64,000 nucleotides of DNA from Gammaproteobacteria bacterium 45_16_T64. GTDB lineage: Bacteria > Pseudomonadota > Gammaproteobacteria > Pseudomonadales > Ketobacteraceae. The notes below the pieces were generated by a model. The model saw only the letters and a list, made by a program, of their open reading frames with translations. It was not told the DNA's origin and searched no databases. The DNA lies in contig MABD01000018.1 of NCBI GenBank assembly GCA_002162955.1, positions 1-64,000 of the forward strand, written 5' to 3'. The position numbers and the translations under genes are program-made. Shown here in pieces: positions 8,609-18,347 of this stretch (positions are counted from its first letter, which is position 1; each line of letters begins with the position of its first letter).

Positions 8609-9223
8609 ATGCCGCAAGAGCGAAGAATTCCCACCCAAAAGCGCAGCAGAGAAAAATACGACTTAATTCTTGCGACCGCCAAGGAACTCATCGGGGAACG
8701 AGGAAACGACTCTGTTAGTATGCGAGAAATAGCGAAGCAGGCAGGGTTAGCGATCAGCTCCATTTACCAATACTTTCCTGATAAAAATGCCATCCTTGAA
8801 GCCATCATGCAGAATTACTTTGATAAAATCCGGGAATTGATCTCCCGGTTTCTCAGCGATTGCAAAACGATTGAAGATTTTCAGAACGGATTGAGCGTCG
8901 GCATGGATATGTTTTATTTGCTCTTCAAACAGGAGCCTGCACTAGCAACATTATGGGCTGGCATACAAGCTAACACGGAACTGAAAGAGCTTGATGCAGA
9001 AGATAGCCGCATCAATTCAACACTCATTACTGAAGCCTTCGTTTCAATATTTCCAAACATCCACGAAGAAGATATTTATGGTGCAATATTATTACTTCTT
9101 CACACCGCAGGGATGACCGTTAGGCTTGCGCTTGCCACACCAGATAAAGACGGTGATAAGTTAATTGAGGAGTTCAAGACACTGGCCACGCTACGGTTGA
9201 ATAGTTTACACATTCAGACATAG
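8609..9223 (+). CDS. TetR-family transcriptional regulator
   Basis: 204 residues from the ATG at 8609, which has AGGA ten bases upstream; a GTG at 8576 is possible but unsupported. The N-terminal helix-turn-helix is clear: REKYDLILATAKELI, then SVSMREIAKQAGLAISSIYQYF. The ligand-binding half is unassigned. It is divergent from the SDR-FMO operon, with a large inverted repeat between them, so it probably represses both that operon and itself. The inducer is presumably the substrate of the pathway. Confidence 0.92.
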   Translation: MPQERRIPTQKRSREKYDLILATAKELIGERGNDSVSMREIAKQAGLAISSIYQYFPDKNAILEAIMQNYFDKIRELISRFLSDCKTIEDFQNGLSVGMDMFYLLFKQEPALATLWAGIQANTELKELDAEDSRINSTLITEAFVSIFPNIHEEDIYGAILLLLHTAGMTVRLALATPDKDGDKLIEEFKTLATLRLNSLHIQT

Positions 9224-9341
9224 TGGAACACAATCAACAGAGCGATCTAGAGCCAACTGAAATATCCTCCTTTTAATAGATATCTGAACGCGCGGTTATG
9301 TTATATATTGATCTCCATAATAATAACAAAGGGATATGTAT

Positions 9342-9485
9342 ATGAAACAGCTACTCGCCTCCGCCACTATTGTACTGTTAGCGCTTTCACTTTCCGGCTG
9401 CAATGACAGCGTTGTCATTAACTGCGACTACCACGCGTTCGGCCAGAATGAGCCTGGTTGCGGAATTTTGATTTGGTTAAAATAA
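9342..9485 (+). CDS. Small lipoprotein, 47 residues
   Basis: The frame runs from ATG at 9342 to TAA at 9483-9485 and has a GGGAT ribosome binding site 7 bp upstream. The product starts MKQLLASATIVLLALSL and has the lipobox SLSGC (Cys20), giving a mature peptide of only 28 residues with two more Cys (28 and 40). The layout resembles entericidin-like or other tiny envelope lipoproteins, but I do not recognise the sequence. It lies between the TetR gene and the convergent frmA gene, with a GC-rich hairpin right after it. Confidence 0.75.
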   Translation: MKQLLASATIVLLALSLSGCNDSVVINCDYHAFGQNEPGCGILIWLK

Positions 9486-9498
9486 GACCGCATTGCTT

Positions 9499-9519
9499 TG
9501 GGGCGCTTACTGCGCCCCA
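9499..9519. terminator. GC-rich hairpin between convergent genes
   Basis: GGGGCGC at 9500-9506 and GCGCCCC at 9512-9518 form a 7-bp stem with a 5-base loop, extended by one T-A pair. It is placed between the small lipoprotein gene and the end of frmA, so it could stop transcription from both sides. The T-run is poor on both strands. Confidence 0.45.
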
Positions 9520-9522
9520 TAT

Positions 9523-10689
<1,167 letters not shown>

Positions 10690-10803
10690 TTATCTTATGA
10701 GTAGGCTTACAGGAAGGTGGAACCACCTTGCACAAGCAGATACCTTTATTATCACTAATTTCCATACGGATGATAATAGGGTACATTTACAATTCACTAT
10801 TAC

Positions 10804-10859
10804 CATGTAGTAACAATCAGATCATAATGTAGCAACAATGTAGTAACAATGCAGTAACA
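10804..10859. repeat. Four phased 11-bp direct repeats in a divergent promoter
   Basis: The unit ATGTAGYAACA occurs at 10804-10814, then after a 12-bp gap in three tandem copies at 10827-10837, 10838-10848 and 10849-10859 (the last with ATGCAG). The spacing of about one helical turn puts all copies on one face of the DNA. They sit between frmA and the divergent LysR gene, whose GTG start is 20 bp further on. They are probably a regulator binding array; LysR proteins often bind such regions. Confidence 0.7.
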
Positions 10860-10879
10860 ATATGAATTAGGGGCTTACT

Positions 10880-11755
10880 GTGCAGGAATGGCAAGGCATC
10901 AACGAATTTGTCAGCGTCGTCGAGAAAGGCAGCTTCACCCAAGCAGCTAAGCACCTTGGGGTTTCCACCGCTCACATCAGCCGAAGCGTTAACGCTCTTG
11001 AGCAGCGTCTAGCGGTTAAATTGCTGAACCGTTCAACACGCCAAGTGAGCAACACCCCTAGCGGACTCTTGTATTATCAACAATGTCGACAGCTTCTGGA
11101 TGGCCTTGCCGATGCAAACCGCAGTATCAGCCAGCTCAATAAAATACCCCGCGGTCTTGTCAAAATCACCGCTCCCATCTATTACGGCGAACGCGTTGTG
11201 GTGCCAGTCATTAATCAGATAATGCAGCAATACCCTGACATTGAGGTCGACGTGCAACTTAGCGATCACACTCTTGATTTGATATCCGGAGGGTTTGACC
11301 TAGCCATTAGGCTCGGTAGCTTGCCTGATTCATCACTAATGGCCCGAGGCATTGGTTCGCGACATTACCATGTTGTCGCTTCTACAGAATATGTTTCGCG
11401 TTATGGCCTACCACAATCCATTGATGAACTACGGGACCACAACTGCCTCAGAGGCATTAGCGACCACTGGCGATTTAGCGTCAACAATCAGCTAAAAGAA
11501 TACCGTGTCTTCGGTAATTGGCGGTGTAACAGTGGTGCCGCAGTCCTTCAGGCCGCGATGGATGGCTTAGGCATCGCACAACTGCCTGATTACTATGTTG
11601 ATCTACCGGTTTCAGAAGGTAAGCTAATAAGAGTGCTTGAAAATCACGCCCCTGCCAACGAAGGTATTTGGGCGGTCTATCCACCCAATCGCCACTTATC
11701 GACAAAGCTTAGGGTGATCATCGACTTTTTAGCCGCTGAACTTAGCGATATATGA
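10880..11755 (+). CDS. LysR-family transcriptional regulator
   Basis: 291 residues from a GTG start with AGGGG upstream. The N-terminal winged helix (FVSVVEKGSFTQAAKHLG, STAHISRSVNALEQRLAVKL) is followed by a periplasmic-binding-protein-like effector domain from about residue 90. It belongs to the broad CrgA/DsdC-like group often called LysR substrate-binding regulators of oxidoreductases. Divergent orientation to frmA suggests that it controls that gene, perhaps in response to an aldehyde or electrophile. Phased repeats just upstream are candidate binding sites. Confidence 0.92.
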   Translation: MQEWQGINEFVSVVEKGSFTQAAKHLGVSTAHISRSVNALEQRLAVKLLNRSTRQVSNTPSGLLYYQQCRQLLDGLADANRSISQLNKIPRGLVKITAPIYYGERVVVPVINQIMQQYPDIEVDVQLSDHTLDLISGGFDLAIRLGSLPDSSLMARGIGSRHYHVVASTEYVSRYGLPQSIDELRDHNCLRGISDHWRFSVNNQLKEYRVFGNWRCNSGAAVLQAAMDGLGIAQLPDYYVDLPVSEGKLIRVLENHAPANEGIWAVYPPNRHLSTKLRVIIDFLAAELSDI

Positions 11756-11778
11756 AACAACGTATGCATTGAAAATAT

Positions 11779-12357
11779 ATGATGAACAATCTAGGTGACA
11801 TCGTAAAATCTTTTGGGGCGGCTTCGAATGCAGACATTTCTGAAATCGCCAAAATTGCTCAATATAAAAAATATGAAAAGAATGAATACCTCTTTACACC
11901 CAACGAAATATGTCGCCATATATTCTTTATGACGAAGGGCCTCGTTCGCTGCTTTTATCTATACGATGACAAAGAAGTCAACTTAAGGCTGCTCTGCGAA
12001 AACAGCGCAGTGATTGCCTACTCCAGCTATATTCAGCAAGTTAAGACAGAAGAATTTGTTCAAACCATTGAGCCTTCGGAAGGTTACTTATTCTCTCGAG
12101 ACCAGCTGGAACACCTCAGTAAAACCATTCCCGCCGTCAATCAACTCAAATTACTCACAGCGGAGCGCCACTATTTATCAATGGAGAGGCGTCTGCTTAC
12201 GATACAATACAAAACCGCTGATGAACGTCTACGCTATTTTATGAGCGAAATGGAGCCTGGTATCGTCAATCGCACACCCGCCATTCATATTGCCTCATAT
12301 TTGGGTATGCCACCTGAATCACTAAGCAGAGCCAAACGAAAGCTTAACAAATGTTAA
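11779..12357 (+). CDS. Crp/Fnr-family transcriptional regulator
   Basis: 192 residues. Residues about 20-110 form a cyclic-nucleotide-binding-like beta barrel (YLFTPNEICRHIFFMTKGLVRC). The C-terminus holds a helix-turn-helix (IHIASYLGMPPESLSRAKRKL), as in the small Crp-like regulators of Bacteroidetes and some Gammaproteobacteria. The cAMP-contacting residues of Crp are not evident, and no N-terminal Fnr cysteine set is present, so the signal is unknown. It starts 23 bp after the LysR gene and is followed 81 bp later by a GST-like gene it may control. Confidence 0.85.
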   Translation: MMNNLGDIVKSFGAASNADISEIAKIAQYKKYEKNEYLFTPNEICRHIFFMTKGLVRCFYLYDDKEVNLRLLCENSAVIAYSSYIQQVKTEEFVQTIEPSEGYLFSRDQLEHLSKTIPAVNQLKLLTAERHYLSMERRLLTIQYKTADERLRYFMSEMEPGIVNRTPAIHIASYLGMPPESLSRAKRKLNKC

Positions 12358-12438
12358 GGTGCTATCAAGCGCTCCATCGTACTATCCTAGTATTGATCTA
12401 ATACAGATCTGCTACAGACATAACATAGGAACCGTAAG

Positions 12439-13263
12439 ATGGTAACGCCGACAAAGACTCCGCTAAAATTTGTATTCTTTCCACCTTCCCCCTGGTCCGA
12501 GAGAGCTCGCTGGGCGCTAGATCATAGCGGCGTAACATACGATACGATTATATTTACCCCCCTCATCTCCAATGCCTATGTGAGATGGCTATCCCGTAAT
12601 ATCAGCCAAAAACTTACAATCCCTGTGGCGATTGATAATAACCAGCAGAAGACTATCCTACGAGACTCCTTTGAAATCGCGGAACATAGTAACAACATTC
12701 GATTATCCGATAGAGAAAACATCTTCCCAAAAGAACATCTAGAGGAAATCATCCAGTGGCATAAGTTAAGCGAACAATTGCTCGACATTCTTAGAGTACG
12801 AGCCAATCCAAGAATGAAAAACAGTAAAGCGCTACAATTAAATAACTTGCCACCGATTATTCCAGATAGCATCAAACCTTTATTTTTACCCATGTCACGC
12901 TATGCATTAGATTACTTTGAAAAGAAATACCCCCTTCCTCCAGGTGACCATCAAAAAACATTAATCGATGGCCTGGAAAAAATTCGCGAAGCAATCTCAA
13001 ATTCGACAAACGGTTATCTTCTCGATCAATTTAGTTTTGCCGATATCACAATTGCCGTCGTCTTTCAGGCAATCAAGCCTGGGGAAAACACGTTTGTTCC
13101 CATTGAAGATGCAACACGGGAGTGCTGGAAAGACCCTGAACTTAGTCAACGCTATAAGGATCTTCTCCAGTGGCGTGATTCAATCTACGAAAAACACCGC
13201 ACTACCGCTGAGCCATTAACGGTTTCAAAGGCACCTTCAACAGCTCACCTACACAATAATTAA
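12439..13263 (+). CDS. Glutathione S-transferase-like protein
   Basis: 274 residues. The N-terminal thioredoxin-like domain begins LKFVFFPPSPWSERARWAL, with a Ser in the position used by many bacterial GSTs. The C-terminal helical domain ends with the typical FSFADITIAVVFQAI and a short tail. Two irregular insertions (about residues 40-60 and 110-150) make it longer than the usual 200-220 residues. A role in glutathione conjugation or reduction of lipophilic electrophiles is inferred. It follows the Crp/Fnr-like regulator in the same direction and converges on another GST-like gene. Confidence 0.8.
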   Translation: MVTPTKTPLKFVFFPPSPWSERARWALDHSGVTYDTIIFTPLISNAYVRWLSRNISQKLTIPVAIDNNQQKTILRDSFEIAEHSNNIRLSDRENIFPKEHLEEIIQWHKLSEQLLDILRVRANPRMKNSKALQLNNLPPIIPDSIKPLFLPMSRYALDYFEKKYPLPPGDHQKTLIDGLEKIREAISNSTNGYLLDQFSFADITIAVVFQAIKPGENTFVPIEDATRECWKDPELSQRYKDLLQWRDSIYEKHRTTAEPLTVSKAPSTAHLHNN

Positions 13264-13299
13264 TTTGAAATGTAGCCAGCGCCCCCAAGCAAAAACAAC

Positions 13300-14070
13300 T
13301 TAACCATAGGTCTTATTAAGATAATTAATAATATCCCATGACTCAAACATCTCTTCGCCGGTGTTTGAGTCGATCAAATAAGGAACCTGTACCTTGCCCG
13401 ATTTATCATTCATCGCGGCTCTTTTTGATCCTGCTAATGGAACATAGGGTTTAGTCGTCATTCGAAACTCAGGTGGCCCCATGTCTGACATTTGCTGCTT
13501 GCCTAGATTACGCAATATGTAGGGAACACCTAACTCCGTTAACCTCTCCCTCACAGGGCGAGAAAACGGGCTGGATTCAAAGCTAAAGAGTTCCAACGGC
13601 TGTGCTGGCTTTTTTACACCTGAGTAGGCAATACCATTATTCAGACGAGAAGCTGAGGTTAGCATTGAGCTAAACAGTGCAACATAGTGCCCCGCTTTAC
13701 CACGCTGATGTCCATTGCCATACTGTTCAAACAAGTAATTTACAATATCGTAGCTTTCGTAAAGTTGACGACCGGTGTTCTCATCCACCAAATAAGGCAT
13801 TTGTACCTTACCACCTAAGGCCTTAAGTTCTGCTCGAACCTTATCATCCCCTTTCGCCACCGGAATGATCTCAGCGTCTAGATCCAACTCGGTTAACGCC
13901 TCTCGAGCTAGACGGCAAAAGGGACAACCTTCCATATCGTAGAGTTTTAACAGCTTGCCATCGGCCTTACGGCCAATATTCTCTTTGATTACAGAAGTTC
14001 CTCGCCACAAACTCAGTGTTGACGTGATTGATGAAGGTACTCCTCGAACAAAATCTCTAGCTGTCAGCAT
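13300..14070 (-). CDS. Protein with two tandem GST N-terminal (glutaredoxin-like) domains
   Basis: 256 residues from the ATG at 14070, which has GGAG six bases upstream; an ATG at 14082 lacks such a site. The first thioredoxin-fold unit carries a full CPFC redox motif (Cys49, Cys52) and PYLVDENTG. The second unit repeats the plan but has SPFS in place of CPFC (Ser167, Ser170), followed by PYLIDSNTG. Both units end with the same YDIVNYL/WDIINYL helix. There is no all-helical GST C-terminal domain. The protein may be a membrane-side glutathione-dependent oxidoreductase, with one redox-active half and one degenerate half. Similar fused GST-N proteins occur in cyanobacteria and plants. Confidence 0.82.
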   Translation of the reverse strand: MLTARDFVRGVPSSITSTLSLWRGTSVIKENIGRKADGKLLKLYDMEGCPFCRLAREALTELDLDAEIIPVAKGDDKVRAELKALGGKVQMPYLVDENTGRQLYESYDIVNYLFEQYGNGHQRGKAGHYVALFSSMLTSASRLNNGIAYSGVKKPAQPLELFSFESSPFSRPVRERLTELGVPYILRNLGKQQMSDMGPPEFRMTTKPYVPLAGSKRAAMNDKSGKVQVPYLIDSNTGEEMFESWDIINYLNKTYG

Positions 14071-14212
14071 ACAGTGCTCCATGTCGACCGAATTCTCGGG
14101 CTGATGTTTGGGTTATGAATTGGGATATTGTTGATCGTATAGCTAGCCAAAATAACACGAGATATCACTGGCGTCACTGGAGACATTTTTCCTGCAAACG
14201 TCTCCACAATTT

Positions 14213-15049
14213 CTAATTCTGCTCAACTGACTCAAGCTCTTTTTCACGGTCACTGCCCAGCATGGCCTCGTTAAATAATGGGATATTAGGTAGCACCATG
14301 TTAAACCCCCTTTGAGTATCTAGCGTCACTTGGCCGCTTATCATCTGTAGGTTCAATACGTGACCTCCACGCTTACGGTCGTCGGTAATAAAATGAAAAT
14401 GGTAACCTGGTACATTTAGCCCAGTCATATAATCGGGCATACGAAAGCCAATCATAGTGCCTTTGACATCATTCAACTCAAACTTAACCTGCTCTTCTGC
14501 CATTAACTCCGCCAACGGTCGATAAGGGCGTGTTTGCTTAGGCTCACTGCGTAGCGTTAGCTGTGTAAATGAGCCATCAATGCGAATTACCTGTATGGCG
14601 TTGTGGGCATCGATGAGGGTATCCAGGTGTTTTGTTAATACATCAACGCTCGATGTTTCTTTAAGAACAGACTCCACCTCAGCGTTAAGAAAGGCTACCA
14701 CTGCAAAGGGCGTTTTTTCACCAGGTGCTAATTTATACGCTAGACCATCTGACTTTATTGAGTAAAAAACTCCGTCCAATACGATCATTTCACCATCGAT
14801 ACCATTGATCGTGCCTATGCCAGTATTACCGTGCTCTGCTAAGCTCTCGAGCGTTAAATCTCCGTCATAAACTCCCGCCAATAATGCATTAATGGCTGAG
14901 TATTGGAATACGGTGTCTATTTTTCGATCCTGACCCGCTTTTAGCGGCAGCACGACGGTAACCAAACAGATACAGATTATTCGCCGCCATTGGCCCCGAG
15001 TAAGCCCATGGACCTGTCTACATAGTTGCATCTGTCTAAATAGCCGCAT
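14213..15049 (-). CDS. budA: Alpha-acetolactate decarboxylase, apparently exported
   Basis: 278 residues, EC 4.1.1.5 family, which converts (S)-2-acetolactate to (R)-acetoin. The zinc ligands are visible as His217, His219 (GYHFHF) and His230 (GGH), with the same 2 and 11 spacing as in the Brevibacillus enzyme. Other family landmarks are FQYSAINALLAGVYDG, HGNTGIGT and LDGVFY. A basic N-terminus followed by a hydrophobic stretch (IICICLVTVVLPL) suggests a signal peptide or anchor, unusual for the intracellular Bacillus/Klebsiella type but known for secreted ALDC enzymes. No acetolactate synthase or butanediol dehydrogenase gene is adjacent, so its pathway partner is elsewhere. Confidence 0.9.
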   Translation of the reverse strand: MRLFRQMQLCRQVHGLTRGQWRRIICICLVTVVLPLKAGQDRKIDTVFQYSAINALLAGVYDGDLTLESLAEHGNTGIGTINGIDGEMIVLDGVFYSIKSDGLAYKLAPGEKTPFAVVAFLNAEVESVLKETSSVDVLTKHLDTLIDAHNAIQVIRIDGSFTQLTLRSEPKQTRPYRPLAELMAEEQVKFELNDVKGTMIGFRMPDYMTGLNVPGYHFHFITDDRKRGGHVLNLQMISGQVTLDTQRGFNMVLPNIPLFNEAMLGSDREKELESVEQN

Positions 15050-15095
15050 TATATATTCCTTGCTAAGATTTCAAGTAAAGAACGACAATATATCA

Positions 15096-15944
15096 CTAAC
15101 CTAATTCAAAAGTGGTAATACCAAACACTTTCTCATTGGCTATATCCGGCAGGCCTTTTTGGTACATTCTTGCTGTCGCAAAAACAATATTCATCCCTGC
15201 ATCCTCTGCAAGCGTTACCGCATCGACATTTATTTCTGGAACATCGAGAAAAACAGGCTCCCCTTTAATACCCACCTGTGCTGCGTTTAATAATTGCTCA
15301 GCCACTTCTATGTTATCGGCAAATAATGGACCAATTTTGTGCCCTTCGTTACAACGCCGCCTCACCAGGTAACCCTGCACCATACCATCAACACAATACA
15401 CTAATGACACCCCACCAACTTGCTCAAGCCAACCCGCTAAGAAATTGTCTCGAGGCGCTGGAAAGCACTGACGATCATATTCAATAAGCTGTGAGATATT
15501 CTCCCTAGCAACGGACTGGATGGCGTCTACAGTTGAAGGTTTATAGCATGCCGTAAATTGATAACGGCGATTCTCATAGTACGGAACATAACCAATGCGT
15601 TGATAGATATTGACGTTTTCCAACACACCGTCGATGCCGACATTACGATCACCACAATAGGCTAGACGATGCTCCGTCAGTGCTAAACCGTGGCCTTTTC
15701 CACGATAACCTGGTGCCACAATATACAACCCACAAAACGCGAAGTGCTCGTCATACACCACGGCACTACCAACAGCGACTATTTTGCCAGCAACTTCACC
15801 AACAAAAAAACCACTTGGGTCCGCCTGATAGAATAACGCCGCATCATAGCAGCCAGGATTCCAGCCTTCTCGCCCAGCCCAACTTATCGCCAACCCCATT
15901 TCTTCTGCATTCATTGTTCGTATAGAGAGCGTTGTACCTGTCAC
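15096..15944 (-). CDS. GNAT-family N-acetyltransferase with second C-terminal GNAT-like domain
   Basis: 282 residues from the GTG at 15944, chosen because GAGG lies six bases upstream; an earlier frame start at 15986 adds residues not like the family. The N-terminal GNAT domain shows ISWAGREGWNPG, GFFVGEVAGKIVA and the acetyl-CoA loop YRGKGHGLAL. It then has NVNIYQRIGY, as in the YitH/HolE-like acetyltransferase group, followed by a second, smaller acetyltransferase-like domain. The substrate is unknown. The gene lies upstream of the acetolactate decarboxylase gene on the same strand, with 46 bp between them. Confidence 0.85.
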   Translation of the reverse strand: MTGTTLSIRTMNAEEMGLAISWAGREGWNPGCYDAALFYQADPSGFFVGEVAGKIVAVGSAVVYDEHFAFCGLYIVAPGYRGKGHGLALTEHRLAYCGDRNVGIDGVLENVNIYQRIGYVPYYENRRYQFTACYKPSTVDAIQSVARENISQLIEYDRQCFPAPRDNFLAGWLEQVGGVSLVYCVDGMVQGYLVRRRCNEGHKIGPLFADNIEVAEQLLNAAQVGIKGEPVFLDVPEINVDAVTLAEDAGMNIVFATARMYQKGLPDIANEKVFGITTFELG

Positions 15945-16167
15945 TATTAACCTCACGACCCGCCAAAACGGAAACACCATTGACATAAAAAGGAATTGTC
16001 AGGTGTTGAGCTTGTCGTAATACTGTATAGAAATCAAACCTGAAGATTTTAATTTGTGCGTGCCAACTCAAAGGTTATATCGATAATACGAGGGGGAACG
16101 CGTGTTGGTTAAAAACAGAACTCCTTTTCCATCAACACGCTTCCATGTCCTCTATTCTGGAGACAAA

Positions 16168-16596
16168 CTAACGATTACCTTCAATGCGAGAAAAAACCTT
16201 GCTCGAATTTGTTTCCCAGGCCTTTTTGAAACCGTATTCCAAAACACTACCCATCAGAGGGATCTTAGATTCAAATTGAACCTTATAGTCCACCAAGGTG
16301 CCCTCTTCGACTTCACTAAAGCGTACTTGACCAAGATGGTTCTTTAGGGGGCTACCCCGAGAAACTCTATAATCGATCACTTCGTTCTCTTTGTAGGCAA
16401 CGACACTCTCATCAAAATCTACGGGCCAAAATCCAAACCGCCGAGTGGAACCAACGCCATTAACCGCGTCTGAACCAGACTTAAATAATCTCGATTTTGC
16501 ACCAAATAACGCACCAAATTGCTCATGATCTGCGAATACGTCAAACACATCGGTGATCGGCGCTTTTACAACAAATGATGTTTCAAATTTTTGCAT
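16168..16596 (-). CDS. SRPBCC-family (polyketide cyclase/dehydrase-like) protein
   Basis: 142 residues with the START/Bet v1-like pattern: FVVKAPITDVFDVFADHEQF at the start, GVGSTRRF, a central EVIDYRVSRGSPLKN and a final amphipathic helix. Such proteins bind hydrophobic ligands or act as cyclases or coenzyme Q-binding factors. It is the last gene of the acyl-CoA synthetase-containing set, 21 bp after the synthetase gene on the same strand, so its ligand may be an acyl or lipid intermediate. Confidence 0.85.
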   Translation of the reverse strand: MQKFETSFVVKAPITDVFDVFADHEQFGALFGAKSRLFKSGSDAVNGVGSTRRFGFWPVDFDESVVAYKENEVIDYRVSRGSPLKNHLGQVRFSEVEEGTLVDYKVQFESKIPLMGSVLEYGFKKAWETNSSKVFSRIEGNR

Positions 16597-16617
16597 GACT
16601 CTTCCCTTTCTATACGT

Positions 16618-18303
16618 TTATTGATGAATAACGGTCTCTTTGGTATCGAACCATTGCTGCGCCATATCGTCATAAGCACTTTCAACAACCGCTCGTTTGA
16701 TTTTTAGCGTGGGTGTTAGGAATCCATTTTCAATGGACCAGTCGTCCCGTACAAAGACAATAAATGCCAATTTTTCATGCGCAGCAAGGGTCTGGTTGAG
16801 GTCGGTGAAGAAACATGCCGCACACTTATCGAACGTGCCTTTCTTTGTGGTATCACTTACCTGAGCGACACCTTCTTCACTAAGTACAATCACAGCAAAT
16901 GGTTGAGGAAACCCAGAGCCCATCACACACACGGACTCATTTCCAGGAATCGCACTCAACTGCTGCTCAATCGGTACCGGAGCAACGTATTTTCCTTTAC
17001 TTGTCTTAAAAATATCCTTCACACGGCCGGTGATTTTTAACCGATCGAGTTCATCTATTTCCCCACAATCGCCTGTCTTGAAAAATCCATCTTCGGTCAT
17101 TTCAGATTGCATTTTTTCTGGGGCTTTAAAATACCCCATCATCTGGCCAGGGCTTTTAACCTCTAACTCGCCGCTGGGCGCTATTCGAGCCTCAACGCCT
17201 TTAGCAGGACTACCAACATAGCCGACCCGAACCTGGCCCGGTCTACTGACATGAGAGGTAGCGAAATTTTCAGACATGCCGTAACAATCCAATAGTTCCA
17301 ACCCCAACGAACGGTACCAACTCACGACACTCTCAGGAATAGGCGCGGACCCCGTAATGCCGATACGTGCTGCCTGTAAACCTAACTGTGTCAAGATACC
17401 TCGACGCAAAACATCGGATTCAGGCTTATCCTCTTCCAACAACGTACGCTGTGCTGGCGTTAATTTTTGATCAACGGTGGCATAGAACTTTAGCCATAAA
17501 CGAGGCACTGAGAAGAAAACTGTCGGCTGCGCTCGCTGCAAATCCGGAACAAACGTTTCCTGACTATCGGAAAAATACACCCTAAAACCGTAATACAATG
17601 ACGCCGTTTCAATGATCGCGCGTTCGGCTGCATGAGCCAAAGGCAAGTACGATAACATGCGATCATCTTGTGACATGTTCATTATGTCCAAAAAGCCATC
17701 ACATACCGCAAACATACTACGACAACTATGCATCACACCTTTAGGTTTACCCGTACTACCAGAAGTATAGATAATGGTGGCCAGGTCTTCTGAACTAGGG
17801 GCGGCAGGCGACTCTATGGGTTGATGAGCAGATACGATCGCCTCCCAAGGTTCAGCGATCGTATCTATTGGCGACAACGGTAATGTGACCCTCGGTAAGT
17901 CAACAGGTAGCGCCTGCTGATACCCATACCAGGCATCATCATCGATATCTAACTTGCCAACAAATAGTAAACGGGACTCACTGTGATCAAGAATATAGTT
18001 AGCGCTATCGCTATCCAAAGATGGATATAATGGCACCGATACATGTCCCGCCAGCATAATGGCCAAGTCCGCCATTATCCAATGAGCACTGTTTTTTCCC
18101 AATATCGCAATTTGACTATTTGGCGGGAAATCACGCGACTGAAGATACGCAGCCATGCGTTTTACTTGGCTGGCGACCGCCTTCCAGGTAAAACTATCTA
18201 CCTCTCCGTTAGGCAACGGTTGTACCAAATATACGTCATCTGGCCGCTCTTTTTCCCATTTTAATAATTGCCCAATTAACGTCATTGCTTGTGTATCACT
18301 CAT
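16618..18303 (-). CDS. Long-chain acyl-CoA synthetase (AMP-binding, FAA1-like)
   Basis: 561 residues. The adenylate-forming signature is TIIYTSGSTGKPKGVMHS near residue 180, followed by the YLPLAHAAER segment, YGMSENFA and the hinge TGRVKDIFKTSKGKY. It activates a fatty or other carboxylic acid to its CoA thioester with ATP. The N-terminus (WKAVASQVKRMAAYL) matches the FAA1/FadD15-like bacterial group. It is preceded by the PF10118 gene and followed by the SRPBCC gene on the same strand. In the mymA-like reading of this locus it takes the place of FadD13. Confidence 0.92.
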   Translation of the reverse strand: MSDTQAMTLIGQLLKWEKERPDDVYLVQPLPNGEVDSFTWKAVASQVKRMAAYLQSRDFPPNSQIAILGKNSAHWIMADLAIMLAGHVSVPLYPSLDSDSANYILDHSESRLLFVGKLDIDDDAWYGYQQALPVDLPRVTLPLSPIDTIAEPWEAIVSAHQPIESPAAPSSEDLATIIYTSGSTGKPKGVMHSCRSMFAVCDGFLDIMNMSQDDRMLSYLPLAHAAERAIIETASLYYGFRVYFSDSQETFVPDLQRAQPTVFFSVPRLWLKFYATVDQKLTPAQRTLLEEDKPESDVLRRGILTQLGLQAARIGITGSAPIPESVVSWYRSLGLELLDCYGMSENFATSHVSRPGQVRVGYVGSPAKGVEARIAPSGELEVKSPGQMMGYFKAPEKMQSEMTEDGFFKTGDCGEIDELDRLKITGRVKDIFKTSKGKYVAPVPIEQQLSAIPGNESVCVMGSGFPQPFAVIVLSEEGVAQVSDTTKKGTFDKCAACFFTDLNQTLAAHEKLAFIVFVRDDWSIENGFLTPTLKIKRAVVESAYDDMAQQWFDTKETVIHQ

Positions 18304-18347
18304 CCATCTACGCCTTATTTTTAATAGTATTTTTCATGTCGCGCGGT

